From assembly GCA_045866215.1 (NCBI GenBank), contig AP035880.1, forward strand, positions 5,146,001 to 5,210,000: a stretch of 64,000 nt of DNA. The letters run 5' to 3'. Position numbers and translations under genes: made by a program. Source of the DNA: Croceivirga sp009797885. GTDB lineage: Bacteria; Bacteroidota; Bacteroidia; Flavobacteriales; Flavobacteriaceae. Numbering within the stretch: position 1 is the first letter of the stretch; the number at the start of each line of letters is the position of its first letter. Of this stretch, positions 1 through 10,300 are shown piece after piece. Below the pieces are notes generated by a model. The model was not told the origin of the DNA. It saw only the letters and a list, made by a program, of their open reading frames with translations, and made no database searches.

Positions 1-2289
1 AATGCCCTAGCGTACTTCAAAAAAAGTGATAGCCTTTTCGTTAAGCTGGACTTTCAGGCAGGACGTGTGTTTGTCATGGAGAATATGGGCATTATTTTAA
101 GAAATCAGGGCAAACCCGATGAAGCGCTGGTTCTATATCGGAAAGTCCTTGAAAGCTATGACAGATTGGGTCAAAAACGAGAGCTGTCACAGATATATAG
201 TAAGATTGGAAATATTTATTCCGACAAAATGCAATCGGACAAAGCCGTTGAAAATTATCGCCGGTCCTTATCCATTGCCCGCGAAATCAACGATTCCATT
301 GATATGGCCCATGGCAACCAGGCATTAGGTCGGGAATTCCTCTATTCCAAACAACTGGACAGTGCAGCAAAGTATGCCCAAAAAGCCATTGAAATTGCTC
401 AACACATTGGTGCCCATCCGAATGAAATGGATGGTTACAAAACGCTATCAGAAGTGAATTACGCCAAGGGAAACCACCAAAAGGCGTATGACCTTAGACT
501 TACATATGAGGAGCGAAAGGACAGTTTGTACACTTTGGAAAAGCGGGACCTGGCCGAAGAAATCGAGGCCAAATACCAAAACGAACAACAGGCCAAGGAA
601 ATCGCCCTTTTGGCCTCTGAAAAAGAGGTGCAGGCATTGCAATTGGGCAAAAGAAAGAATGAACGCAATGCCTTTATTGCCATTGCGGTATTGATTCTTT
701 TGTTGTCCATCCTATTGTACAACCAATACCGCGTAAAACAAAAGGCCAATAAAAAGCTTGAACAACTCAACCAATTGAAATCCAACTTTTTTTCCAACAT
801 TTCCCACGAGTTTAGAACGCCTTTGACCTTGATCGAAGGCCCTATTGCCCATTTGGAGCAAAATCCTGAGGAAAATCTTGCCAAGGAAGACATCAAAATG
901 ATACGCCGCAATACGAATAGGGTTTTGGGTCTGGTCAACCAACTATTGGACTTATCAAGAATGGATGAGGGCAAGCTGCGCTTAAAGTCCACGGAGGGTG
1001 ATGTCTTCAAATGTCTGAGAACTGCGGCGGTGTCCTTTAATTCCCACGCAGCACAGCGTAAAATGGATTATAGGGTAAAAGTGCCGAACGAAACACTTTG
1101 GGCATCTTTTGACCGTGATAAATTGGAAAAAATCGCCTACAACCTTTTGAGTAATGCATTTAAATTCAGTGATGATGGCGAGATGGTCGGCTTTGATGTG
1201 TCCTATTCCGGCCAGGAACTGCTGATCCAGGTTTCTGATTCCGGCAGGGGTATTGCCGACGATAAACTCCCTTTTGTTTTTGATCGCTTTTACCAGGTTG
1301 ATGGTAGTGCTACCAAGGATCGTGAGGGATCGGGCATTGGATTGTCCCTGTCAAAAGATTTAGTTGAGTTGATGGACGGCACCATTACTGTTTCCAGCGA
1401 AGAAGGCAAGGGCACTTATTTTACGGTCCATATTCCCATGGAGAAAATCAAGATGCCAAAAAGCAGGACGGATAGTGTTTCCGAACCCCTTGAGGACTAT
1501 AGGAACAAAAAAACCTTTGAGCTTTCCAAAACCGATGTCCGACAGCTGCCTAAAATCCTGGTCATTGAAGATAATGAGGATATGCGCCATTATATCAAAA
1601 AGCGGCTTTCCCACAACTATCGAATTGAGGAAGCAAAAGACGGGGCCAATGGTCTAAAAATGGCCGCCAATGATACTCCCGACCTCATCATAACCGATGT
1701 GATGATGCCAAAGATGGACGGCATGGCGCTATGCAAGAAGCTGAAGACCAATTTGGATACGAGCCATATTCCAATAATCATGCTCACGGCCAGAGCAGGT
1801 GTGGAAAATAAAATTGAGGGATTGGAAATGGGCGCCGATGCTTATTTGACCAAACCTTTTAGCTCCGAGGAACTATTGGCCCAGAGTAAGAACCTTATTG
1901 CCCAAAGATTGCGTTTACAAGAACATTACCTAAAGGATGGGCACATCATAACACCGGAAAAAATTACGGTCACGTCCTTGGACAAAAAGTTTTTGGAGTT
2001 GGTACTTGATGTATTGGAAAAAAACCATGCAAACCCCGATTTTGGTGTGCCGCAAATGCAACGGGAACTTGCCATGAGCAAAACCCAGCTCAACAGAAAG
2101 CTAAAAGCCCTGACCCAGGAATCCCCTCGGGATATACTGCGTAACTTTCGTTTAAAACGGGCCGCGCAATTGTTGGCCCAAAAATCGGATACCGTTTCAC
2201 AGATTGCCTATCAAGTGGGATTCAACAACCTATCCTATTTCGCCAAGTGCTTCAAGGAACAATACGGCGTTTCCCCTTCTTCCTATTGA
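1..2289 (+). CDS. Hybrid sensor kinase with fused response regulator and AraC output (5' truncated)
   Basis: The frame is open from base 1, so the true start lies upstream; residue numbers here count from the GTG at 67. Order of parts: TPR-like helical repeats (about 1-150), a coiled coil, one membrane segment (about 202-222), HisKA with the H-box SHEFRTPL (His247), HATPase with N-box NLLSNAFKFSDDG and G-boxes DSGRGIADD and GSGIGLSLSK, a receiver with the phosphoacceptor in ITDVMMPK (Asp544), and a C-terminal AraC-type double helix-turn-helix. This is a one-protein two-component system, a layout frequent in Bacteroidota; the TPR sensor differs from the periplasmic propeller of classical HTCS proteins. 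The lipoprotein/peptidase run downstream could be a target, which is only inference. The protein ends soon after the second HTH (YGVSPSSY). Confidence 0.93.
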   Translation, partial: NALAYFKKSDSLFVKLDFQAGRVFVMENMGIILRNQGKPDEALVLYRKVLESYDRLGQKRELSQIYSKIGNIYSDKMQSDKAVENYRRSLSIAREINDSIDMAHGNQALGREFLYSKQLDSAAKYAQKAIEIAQHIGAHPNEMDGYKTLSEVNYAKGNHQKAYDLRLTYEERKDSLYTLEKRDLAEEIEAKYQNEQQAKEIALLASEKEVQALQLGKRKNERNAFIAIAVLILLLSILLYNQYRVKQKANKKLEQLNQLKSNFFSNISHEFRTPLTLIEGPIAHLEQNPEENLAKEDIKMIRRNTNRVLGLVNQLLDLSRMDEGKLRLKSTEGDVFKCLRTAAVSFNSHAAQRKMDYRVKVPNETLWASFDRDKLEKIAYNLLSNAFKFSDDGEMVGFDVSYSGQELLIQVSDSGRGIADDKLPFVFDRFYQVDGSATKDREGSGIGLSLSKDLVELMDGTITVSSEEGKGTYFTVHIPMEKIKMPKSRTDSVSEPLEDYRNKKTFELSKTDVRQLPKILVIEDNEDMRHYIKKRLSHNYRIEEAKDGANGLKMAANDTPDLIITDVMMPKMDGMALCKKLKTNLDTSHIPIIMLTARAGVENKIEGLEMGADAYLTKPFSSEELLAQSKNLIAQRLRLQEHYLKDGHIITPEKITVTSLDKKFLELVLDVLEKNHANPDFGVPQMQRELAMSKTQLNRKLKALTQESPRDILRNFRLKRAAQLLAQKSDTVSQIAYQVGFNNLSYFAKCFKEQYGVSPSSY

Positions 2290-2330
2290 TTTATAGGGAA
2301 GTACGGACGTTGTTCATTCGGGCATAAACT

Positions 2331-2383
2331 CGTCAGTTTGAGTGAATTTTACGATTGAAATGAGTAAAATTTGTATCGAAAAC
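2331..2383 (+). repeat. REP-like hairpin element, copy 1
   Basis: Begins CGTCAGTTTGAGTGA and ends TATCGAAAAC; inside it the arms AATTTTAC and GTAAAATT can pair. The same ends occur in reverse orientation in copy 2 just downstream. The pattern resembles short palindromic intergenic elements common in Flavobacteriaceae; that family assignment is from memory. Confidence 0.55.
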
Positions 2384-2405
2384 AAAAGTTTTATTGTTCA
2401 GATTG

Positions 2406-2474
2406 GTTCTCGATACGATTTTTCGTTCCGCTTCGGCAAGCTGACCGACCAAGAAAAATCACTCGGACTGACGG
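2406..2474 (-). repeat. REP-like hairpin element, copy 2 (inverted)
   Basis: Read on the minus strand it starts CGTCAGTCCGAGTGA and ends TATCGAGAACC, matching the ends of copy 1. The inner arms GATTTTT/AAAAATC form a hairpin. The two copies are 22 bp apart in opposite orientation, as in paired REP elements. Confidence 0.55.
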
Positions 2475-2581
2475 CCCTTGGTCACACACATTAAAAACGC
2501 ATAACGGCTGAAAGTACAGGATTTGGTTCGCCCATGGTATTTTTTGGTTCCCATGTGGTAGTCTTAAAATGAGTGACAACC

Positions 2582-2589
2582 TACTTTTG
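2582..2589 (+). promoter_or_regulatory. Candidate -7 promoter element
   Basis: TACTTTTG fits the Bacteroidota -7 consensus TAnnTTTG and lies about 50 bp before the lipoprotein start at 2639. No convincing TTTG -33 box at 17-20 bp spacing is visible, so this is weak. Confidence 0.3.
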
Positions 2590-2638
2590 AAACCATAGCC
2601 AAAGCTCCCTATCATTTTTCAATTCAAATCCCACAACT

Positions 2639-3184
2639 ATGAAAAATAGTATAGTAAAATACTGTCTAGTTGGTTTTCTTTTCGTTTTCCTGTACGCATG
2701 TGAATCTGATGATGGTACTATGGAAACCCCAAATTTGGATGCCATAGGTTTTGATATCAATGTCTCCGGGGACTTTTCCAGAAACATGCAGGGTACCAAT
2801 GCCTACTACAGGTTTCAGGAGTTGCCCAGTTCATTGACCACTACCCACCAGTTGTCCATTTATTTGTCCGATGGCGAAGGGTATACGGTAACCGCCATTA
2901 TAGGTGTGAACGGGGCATCAACGCCCCCACCGGGCACCTATCCCGCACTCAACCTTACGGGTAATGGATATAACGGCGACGACCCGTTGACCGTAACATT
3001 TTTATTTGGGAAAGATGGAGGAATTAGCCATACCAGCAACCTACAGGGTCAAGGAGGGCTTTCCATTCTAACAACAAGGGAAGGTCTTTTGAGTGGGTCT
3101 CTGGAAACACCATTGGTCCCTAGCGGAACCGGAGCTGGAAACATCCTTGTCAGCGGCACTTTTACCGCGGAGTTCAATCCCTGA
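2639..3184 (+). CDS. Putative lipoprotein of unknown function
   Basis: 181 aa. A typical lipoprotein signal (charged MKNSIVKY, hydrophobic stretch, lipobox LYAC at about 19-22) is followed by ESDDG, an acidic run after the lipid cysteine like the surface-export signal of Bacteroidota lipoproteins. The mature part is rich in Gly, Thr, Ser and beta-forming residues (for example GTYPALNLTGNGYNGDDP), suggesting a small beta-sandwich, but I do not recognise the family. It starts a plus-strand run reaching 7087 (82 bp to the next gene) with a second lipoprotein, a P1 peptidase and an amidohydrolase. Confidence 0.8.
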   Translation: MKNSIVKYCLVGFLFVFLYACESDDGTMETPNLDAIGFDINVSGDFSRNMQGTNAYYRFQELPSSLTTTHQLSIYLSDGEGYTVTAIIGVNGASTPPPGTYPALNLTGNGYNGDDPLTVTFLFGKDGGISHTSNLQGQGGLSILTTREGLLSGSLETPLVPSGTGAGNILVSGTFTAEFNP

Positions 3185-3266
3185 TCAACATATAAATAAG
3201 TAGAATCAAATCGAAACCATCGGTAATCGGTTTGGGAAATGAATCCATTAACATAATTCTGATACT

Positions 3267-3722
3267 ATGAAAAATTCAACAAAAAAATGGCTTTGGCAAC
3301 ACCCAAGGAATATAATGGCCATACTCTTGATGTTCCTTGTTATCGCCTGCAGTGATGACGAGGATAGTGCCCCGGAAATTACCTTGGGGCAATTGAGTAG
3401 CGAATATGAAGGTCCTTGTAACCATGGTAGTGGTTTTACGGGAGCGGACTACGCAATTTCAATACCGTACAGTGGGACGGAAAACGACAACCTGAGCAGC
3501 ATATTGTACACGATAACGGTTGAAGGTGGCCCTACCCAGGAAACGCAATCAAACTTTAACGACTTCGAGTTGAACGATGGCAGTGGAACGCTGACCTGGA
3601 ACAGTTGTATATTGTTTTTGGATGCCGATTGGATCGATTTGGAAATTCGGATTGAAACTACGGATGGTGTTGTCAGCAGTGCTGCATCCATTCGATTGAA
3701 TCGAACTGATTTTGATAATTGA
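3267..3722 (+). CDS. Putative surface-exposed lipoprotein of unknown function
   Basis: 151 aa. N-terminal signal with lipobox VIAC near residue 28 followed directly by SDDED, a good match to the Ser-Asp-rich lipoprotein export signal described in Flavobacterium. The mature part has two cysteines (GPCNHGSG and WNSCILF) that could form a disulphide, and alternating beta-type sequence. No known domain is recognised. It ends 23 bp before the P1 peptidase start, so the two are probably co-transcribed, and it may help display or bind a peptide substrate; that role is inference. Confidence 0.78.
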   Translation: MKNSTKKWLWQHPRNIMAILLMFLVIACSDDEDSAPEITLGQLSSEYEGPCNHGSGFTGADYAISIPYSGTENDNLSSILYTITVEGGPTQETQSNFNDFELNDGSGTLTWNSCILFLDADWIDLEIRIETTDGVVSSAASIRLNRTDFDN

Positions 3723-3745
3723 CAAACATTCCAAATACCTGTAAA

Positions 3746-4909
3746 ATGAAAAACAATAATTGTGCAGCGTTGTTTGCCTTTTTGTTTGTGATGTCGGCTT
3801 TGGGCCAAGATCACCCAAGGGCAAGGGAATTGGGTATCCCATTCAACGGTACAACGGGAAAATACAACAACATCACTGATGTACCGGGGGTACAAGTCGG
3901 CTACAAAACACTTATTAAGGGAGAAGGAAAATTGATAGAAGGCGAAGGGCCTATCAGAACCGGGGTGACGGTCATTATTCCAGCAGGTAAAGAAGATCGC
4001 AAGGCGATTCCTGCTGGTATTTTTTCCTTTAATGGGGACGGCGAATTGACGGGATCACACTTTATCGAAGATTATGGATTTCTTCCCGGGGCAATTATTG
4101 GAATCACCAATACCTATAGCGTTGGAGTGGTTCGCGATGCTATTGGAGAGTGGCAGGTAAAGAATTTTCCGAGACCTGATTATGTTGATTTTAGGTTTGG
4201 TTTGCCAATTGTGGGTGAAACGTATGATGGTAATTTTAATGATATAAATGGTCTTCATGTTACTAAAGAGCATGTTTTTGAAGCCATTGATACCTCCAAA
4301 TCCGGTGTAATAGCAGAGGGCAATGTGGGGGGAGGTACGGGAATGTGGCTCTATGGCTTTAAAGGGGGTACAGGTTCCTCATCAAGGGTTATCAGTATTG
4401 GAGCTGGGAACTATACGGTCGGGGTCTTGGTACAGGCCAATTTTGGGCATCGTGAAGACTTAGTCGTTACAGGTGTTCCGGTTGGAAAGCTCATAACGGA
4501 CCTACAACCTGTTTTCAACCAACCAAAACAAGATGGTTCCATTATTGTGGTGGTAGCCACCGATGCCCCTATATTACCTATCCATTTAAAACAAGTGGCA
4601 AAAAGGGCAACAAATGGAATTGCACGTACAGGAGCATTTGGTGGTAATGGCTCCGGGGATATATTTTTGGCATTTTCCACCGCCCAGCCCACCTTTAACG
4701 AGGATTTGACAATGGGAAGCATTTCCGCACTCACCAAGTGGTCATTGGATCCCATTTATAAAGCAACCGTAGAAGCAACCGAGGAAGCCATAATCAATGC
4801 CTTGGTGGCCGCAAAAACCTTAAAAGGGGCAAATGACAATATTATGTACGAATGCCCCGAAGATAAATTGATTGAATTGATGAAGGAATACAACAGAATA
4901 GATGATTAA
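3746..4909 (+). CDS. P1 family (DmpA/BapA-type, S58) aminopeptidase, exported
   Basis: 387 aa from the ATG at 3746; an upstream TTG in frame would add nine residues before the signal peptide MKNNNCAALFAFLFVMSALGQ, so the ATG is preferred. The body has the family hallmarks TDVPGVQVGY, GPIRTGVTVIIP, GFKGGTGSSSR and the autoprocessing site GGNGSGDIFLAFSTA. In DmpA and BapA the chain cuts itself before this Ser (here Gly302-Ser303), making it the N-terminal nucleophile of the beta subunit. Family members release N-terminal amino acids, including D- or beta-amino acids, from short peptides or amides. Export and the neighbouring amidohydrolase suggest extracytoplasmic peptide scavenging. Confidence 0.9.
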   Translation: MKNNNCAALFAFLFVMSALGQDHPRARELGIPFNGTTGKYNNITDVPGVQVGYKTLIKGEGKLIEGEGPIRTGVTVIIPAGKEDRKAIPAGIFSFNGDGELTGSHFIEDYGFLPGAIIGITNTYSVGVVRDAIGEWQVKNFPRPDYVDFRFGLPIVGETYDGNFNDINGLHVTKEHVFEAIDTSKSGVIAEGNVGGGTGMWLYGFKGGTGSSSRVISIGAGNYTVGVLVQANFGHREDLVVTGVPVGKLITDLQPVFNQPKQDGSIIVVVATDAPILPIHLKQVAKRATNGIARTGAFGGNGSGDIFLAFSTAQPTFNEDLTMGSISALTKWSLDPIYKATVEATEEAIINALVAAKTLKGANDNIMYECPEDKLIELMKEYNRIDD

Positions 4910-4944
4910 CTTCAACTTTGTAGTACTTTTTATATCCTAGGCAA

Positions 4945-6297
4945 ATGAAGCAACTTGGCGTTCTAATTATGGTTATCCTTGGATTGGGCTGCCGTCCAGA
5001 ACCGACGGCCGAGTACGATTTGGTCATTTCCAATGTCAATCTGATTGACGGTACGGGAAGCCAACTTCAAAATGGGGTTTCCATAGCGGTAATTGAGGGA
5101 AAGATCAGTGCCATTGAAAAGATGGTGAAGGGCAAAGCCAAAATGCACATAGACGGCAAAGGAAAATACCTTATTCCAGGTTTGTTCGATTGCCATATCC
5201 ATACCATTGATTATCGTAAGGACTTTCCAAAGTTTATGCATTATGGGGTGACATCGGTGTTCATCACCGGGGGCAGTCTGTGTACGGATGCCTATTATGT
5301 AGAGATGCGTCAACACGGTAACCAGGATAGTATCCCTTCACCACGGGTCTTTCATACCAGTCAACACTTTACAATGGAGGGAAGACATCCGTCCAAAACC
5401 TACGTAGGCAATCAATGGCGGGATGGTGAATCCATTTTTTACCTGAAAGACACCCTACAGATCGAAAAATTGGTGGAACGGGTAGCGAAACAACCCATAG
5501 CCGGAATTAAATTGACCATTGAAGATGGGCCCCATCCACCTTTTGTGGAACGGATGCCCATCGCGTTCATTGAGAAAACGGTAAAGGAAGGGGAAAAACG
5601 TGGACTTGAGGTATTTGCCCATGTGAGTGACAATGAAGAATTGGAAATGGCGATATCGGCGAAGGTTCAGAATTTGGTCCACTTCACAGGAGTGGATATC
5701 GATTTGAAGGATGGAACCCAGGTACAACTATTGTCAGAATTTAAAAAGAGGGATCCTTCTTGGGTGACCACCTTAATGATCGATAAATCGTTTTGGTATC
5801 CTTTGTATCCCAAGTGGTTTGAAAAGGAAACCCTCCTTCCCGAATACCGGAAAATGACCCGAGCGGTAACAGAAAAATCAAAATGGTTTGCAAAGGGATA
5901 TTTAAATAGGTACAAGGAATTTTATGAACTTGAAAGCGATAGTCTTAAGGACTTGATTACCCCCCAGGTAGAGGACATTCAGTGGTTGTATGAAAATGGG
6001 TTCAATATGGTTCTGGGAACCGATATCGGAGGGGATTTCAATTTCCAGGGGCATAGTTTACATGAGGAAATGGAGTTGTTGCAAATGGGTGGAATGCTGC
6101 CTTTGGACATTCTTAAAATGGGAACATTGAATGCGGCAAAAATGTTGAACGTTGAAGCGGAACTGGGGTCCATTGAAGTGGGAAAAATAGCTGATTTGGT
6201 GCTCTTGGACCACAACCCCTTGGAAACGATAACCAATACCTTGTCCATTCATACGGTCCTAAAAAATGGAAAGATCCAGAAAAGAATAGCCCAATAA
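4945..6297 (+). CDS. Exported amidohydrolase-family metal-dependent hydrolase
   Basis: 450 aa. Signal with lipobox-like LGLGC at about 12-16, then the composite beta-sandwich (LVISNVNLIDGTG) and TIM barrel of the amidohydrolase superfamily. A full metal-ligand set is visible: His84 and His86 (FDCHIHT), Lys189 (GIKLTIEDG, candidate carboxylated Lys), His226 (FAHVSD), His246 (LVHFTG) and Asp360 (LGTDIGG). The C-terminus has the usual LGSIEVGKIADLVLLDHNP. Such proteins include Xaa-Pro or Xaa-Arg dipeptidases and imidazolonepropionase-like enzymes; substrate cannot be read. It is 35 bp from the P1 peptidase, supporting a joint role in peptide or amide turnover. Confidence 0.88.
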   Translation: MKQLGVLIMVILGLGCRPEPTAEYDLVISNVNLIDGTGSQLQNGVSIAVIEGKISAIEKMVKGKAKMHIDGKGKYLIPGLFDCHIHTIDYRKDFPKFMHYGVTSVFITGGSLCTDAYYVEMRQHGNQDSIPSPRVFHTSQHFTMEGRHPSKTYVGNQWRDGESIFYLKDTLQIEKLVERVAKQPIAGIKLTIEDGPHPPFVERMPIAFIEKTVKEGEKRGLEVFAHVSDNEELEMAISAKVQNLVHFTGVDIDLKDGTQVQLLSEFKKRDPSWVTTLMIDKSFWYPLYPKWFEKETLLPEYRKMTRAVTEKSKWFAKGYLNRYKEFYELESDSLKDLITPQVEDIQWLYENGFNMVLGTDIGGDFNFQGHSLHEEMELLQMGGMLPLDILKMGTLNAAKMLNVEAELGSIEVGKIADLVLLDHNPLETITNTLSIHTVLKNGKIQKRIAQ

Positions 6298-6313
6298 AGC
6301 CAAGTTCATTGAA

Positions 6314-7087
6314 ATGAATAAAATCATTACCATAGTGTCAATTCTAATCTTGGGGCCATTTTTGGTCCTTGGTCAAAAATCAATTCAGGCAAGCGACATC
6401 GAGATCCATACGCAACTGACTTTCCTAAAAGTGTCCCATCGGGATGTTGTAAATTTTGAACGCGATATGGGGCTATTGCGCAAGTTGTCAAAAGAGGGGA
6501 AGCTTGAGGAGCACTTTGATTGGCTAACGTACAGGTCCGATACCGACCAATACCTCATTATAAATTTCAGCAATGGTCTTGACGATATTTTGACCCTTGA
6601 AGGTTATCGAAATGCCTTCCATGAAAAAGGGACTGGAGAAGCATTTGATGCCCTGATAAAATCTATGGCAGACCTCAATATCTCAGTGGAAAGGAATTAC
6701 ATTATTCAAATGCTATTGCCCTGGAGTACTGTTGCCGCCATATCGGTATCCGAATTTCCTTTGGCCACAATGACGGAATATGATATTCCAACCAATACCA
6801 TTGAACAATTTGATGTTGCAATGCGGCAATTGGTGGCATTGCTCAAGAAAACGGATTACCCCTACCCCTTGGAAAGTAATAGGGGAAGCATTGGCGCATA
6901 TGGTACCATGGCCCTGGTATGGTTTTATGATGATCAAGACGATTATATGGGGAAAAATAATCTTTTGAACTGGATGGAAAGGCATGGTGCCACACAAACG
7001 TTGCAATCTATTGTGAATATGCTTGATAGCATTAGTGAATCAACCAGGACGTATAACCTCAGGTATGAAAAATCATTGAGTTATTAG
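6314..7087 (+). CDS. Exported protein of unknown function
   Basis: 257 aa with a cleavable signal (MNKIITIVSILILGPFLVLGQ). The mature part is soluble and mixed alpha/beta, without cysteines or a recognisable motif. Two stretches, HTQLTFLKVSHRDVVNFERDM and NTIEQFDVAMRQLVALLKK, could be two related alpha/beta halves, but this was not tested. It begins 16 bp after the amidohydrolase, so it is the last gene of that run and probably an accessory periplasmic protein. Confidence 0.7.
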   Translation: MNKIITIVSILILGPFLVLGQKSIQASDIEIHTQLTFLKVSHRDVVNFERDMGLLRKLSKEGKLEEHFDWLTYRSDTDQYLIINFSNGLDDILTLEGYRNAFHEKGTGEAFDALIKSMADLNISVERNYIIQMLLPWSTVAAISVSEFPLATMTEYDIPTNTIEQFDVAMRQLVALLKKTDYPYPLESNRGSIGAYGTMALVWFYDDQDDYMGKNNLLNWMERHGATQTLQSIVNMLDSISESTRTYNLRYEKSLSY

Positions 7088-7394
7088 ACGAAACAATACG
7101 ATAATGGGCAATGCTTAATTTGGGAGGTAGGATGATTTCGAAAAGGGAATAGTACTATGGCTTCTTTAAAATGTTGGAAAAAAATCAAATGGAATTGGAT
7201 AAAGAGGTTTGTTGGAAATCAAATGCACTCCGTCCCATAAAAGGTCTATTAATGAAAGTATTCAATGAGGCCTAGAATGGGACATTCAAGTACATTGTGC
7301 GGTTTTTACCGTGACAGTCCCGGAAAACAATAGTTTTACAAGACAATTCAATTTTATAAATCCTATTTTTTGATGCTACATATCCATGATTTTC
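7088..7394. other. Intergenic region between convergent genes
   Basis: About 300 bp between the plus-strand peptidase run and the minus-strand ABC permease. No coding frame of note, no clear hairpin-plus-T terminator and no repeat was seen. Confidence 0.5.
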
Positions 7395-10300
7395 TTAGAG
7401 GATATCCGTGGTTTCAAACAGTTGTTTAAATCTTTGTTTTTCAGCGGTTGGAACCGCATTCAATACTTTTTGGTAAAAGTCTTTAAAAACTTTGGGCTTT
7501 TCAGGATCTGTATTTCCAAATTCCTTGAGTAGCGTATTAAACCTTTGACCGCCTATGGATTCCATCATTTCATACAGTGCAATGGCTCCTTTATTCTCTT
7601 CCATATAATCCGTACCATCCGCATAGATTAGGACGGGTTCGGTGTTGGGTTCGTTGTTTTTGTCCTTGGCATACTTGTCGGTTTTCTTTTCAATAAGCAG
7701 ATTAACCGCCTCTTCACCTAAGTTCCCTTTTACAAATTGAAGGCCCAGGGCCTCCGGCAGACCCAACATAAACATATCTGCACCTTGTACATTGGCAATG
7801 GTCAGCTTTTTTTGCAACCATAGTTTGGCCAATCCACTACCAATAGTTTGGTAGATATAGGCTTTTTCCTGTAGGCCTTTGGTATTTGCCACCCATCCTT
7901 CTTTTTCGGAAAGGGCAATGGTGTTGGCGAAAGTATACCTATCGTCTTGCCAACGGTGTATTTCTATCAACTGTAACTGATTTTCAACTGCATTTGCACC
8001 AAATTTGGTTTCCATAAAGGCAACCCCTTTTTTAATAGCTTCTTGATATAGCGCTATATTAAAAGCATGTGTAGGTTTGTACAAAATGGAATAAGCTACC
8101 TTGTCTGCTTTTCCCTGGAAAACGGTATAATCCGATGAACCTACATACCAATTGAACACTTGAGGGCTATCCACCATATATGTCGCTACGGTCCGGCCAT
8201 TCTTGGTTTCCATTTTTTGTAAAACTCCCGCTGCAAACGGTATTTGTCCTTCTTCGGTGCTAATGGTCAGCTTACCGGTCACCCTATCGGCATCTGTGGT
8301 ATAAGCATTTTGGCTTAGCGCGAAGACGTCGTCTATGCTTGCCATTCTGGAATCCAACCGGGTGAGGCCCTGTTCTTGGCGTTTACGGTTTTCCAACAAT
8401 TCCTTGTCACTATCATAACCAATTACGGGCAAAAATTCCTGTACACTGCCAAAGCTTCCTTTGTTTGTTAAATCTGCCTGAAAATCACGCTGTACAAAAC
8501 CTATATATTGCTTGGTTCCCACCAATGAAAGCTGCAACAAACTGTCTTTTTGTATGGCTTTCGGAATTCGATAGGCAGTCAGGTTTTGCTCGGCGTCCGC
8601 TTTTGCGATAGTCAATTCCCGTCCGTTGAGCTTTATGTTGGTCAATTGGGCAAAATCCTTGGTATTCAGAAATAGGGTATCCACCCCTTTTTTATTGTTC
8701 AACGTAATATCCGCAGAAAATTCGGCCCTTCTTTCCAAAGGAAAAAGGTCCAGTTTTAGTGCTACCGTTTCATATTTGGGTTGCGGTTTGGTTTCCAAGT
8801 ATTTGTACTTCTTCTCATACTCGGCATCCAACCTTTCTTCTTCCGCTTCTGGGACAAAGTTTCCGTTCTCATAGACATTTTTGGTAATGAAGGACATTAA
8901 AAACAAAAACAGCCCTAAAAACGCAACCATCACAACTTTGGAAACCAAACCGAGTTGCATGTTCCTTAGGGAAAGTCGGTTTTTCCATTTTTTGTCCGAG
9001 CCCCGTTTCCACAGCCAAACCCCAGCCATAACCAGGGTAATGCCCAATGCCAGCCACAATAGGAAAAACCAATTGGCCGATTGTTGAAATATGCCATACC
9101 CACTTGTTTCGGAAAAATCCTCTATCCCAGGGGTAAAACCATAACCGAGTCTTAAATCTTCAATAATACCCATATCAAAGGAAACCACCAGGAAAATAAA
9201 AAAACCAACACAAAGGAGATGGGTGAGTATCCGATGGCTCGTCAAAGCCCCCACAAAAAACACCAACGAGGCCCAAAGCACAAAATTCAGAAAGGCCCAG
9301 CGGTAGAGTAAGAGGTCTTCTGTGAACCTTCCCAATTCTATGTAGGAAGCACCGCCCAACAATACCTGGGTAAAGAGTGAAACCAAAATAAAGCTTAGAC
9401 TTAAGATAAAAGATAGTCCAATAACGGCCGCCAATCGTGAAAGTTGGGTTACCCAAACGGGTACGGGCAAAGAATCCGTTATTTGCCAGATATTCACCGT
9501 TTTGTCCTTAAAGAACAGCTCACCTGCCCAAATCATGATCAACATGTTGACAAAAACACCCCATTGCAGTCTAAAAAAGGTCATATTGCTACTAATGGGA
9601 TGTTCATTACCAATGTAGTAGGCAGCATTCCAAGTAACGTTTTGCATAAAGACCATCAATAAAATAATCCCCAAAATTATTTTGAAGGAGGTAGGACGAA
9701 CAATGTTCATGAGCTCCAATTTTGAGAGCGACCATAGTTTGGTCAAAAAATTGGGCACCCGATATTGTTTCACCACCTCAGGTAATTTTATGGATGCAGC
9801 AGAGAATACCACTTTCTTGTTTTCCTTGATTTTTTTGGATTTATCGGTACCTGCCTGTATAAAATATTTAAAGGAAAACCTAACATATGATGCTATGGCG
9901 AGTATAAGGGCCAGCCCCATCCAAAGCAGCCTGTTCTGTAAAACATAGCCGGAAAGGGTGAAGAGTTCCGTGTTTTTCTGTGCCGGTGTCAACAATTCTG
10001 TGTAGTGCTGTGCGGCCACATACCCGCCGGAATCGGCCAAAATATAGGCTATTATATTATCACCACCACCGGTCTCATAAGAGGTCTGTGCAATTAAAAA
10101 GATGATGACCACCAAAAAAACGGCCAAATAACTGGTTGCAATTTTTCTGGTAAATACTATGGAAAAGAATACCAGGGCCACATAAAAAAACAGATTGGGA
10201 ACGGTAAACATGATCCAACCGTGAAATAAGGGTCCCCATTGCGTAGGACCAAAACGGCTTGCCTCCCCTATACCGGAATAAGGCACCAATAAATGTCCAA

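Noticed and set aside
459..1010. Open frame of 183 codons antisense to the sensor kinase
   Set aside because: Overlaps the kinase H-box region, whose plus-strand reading is certain.
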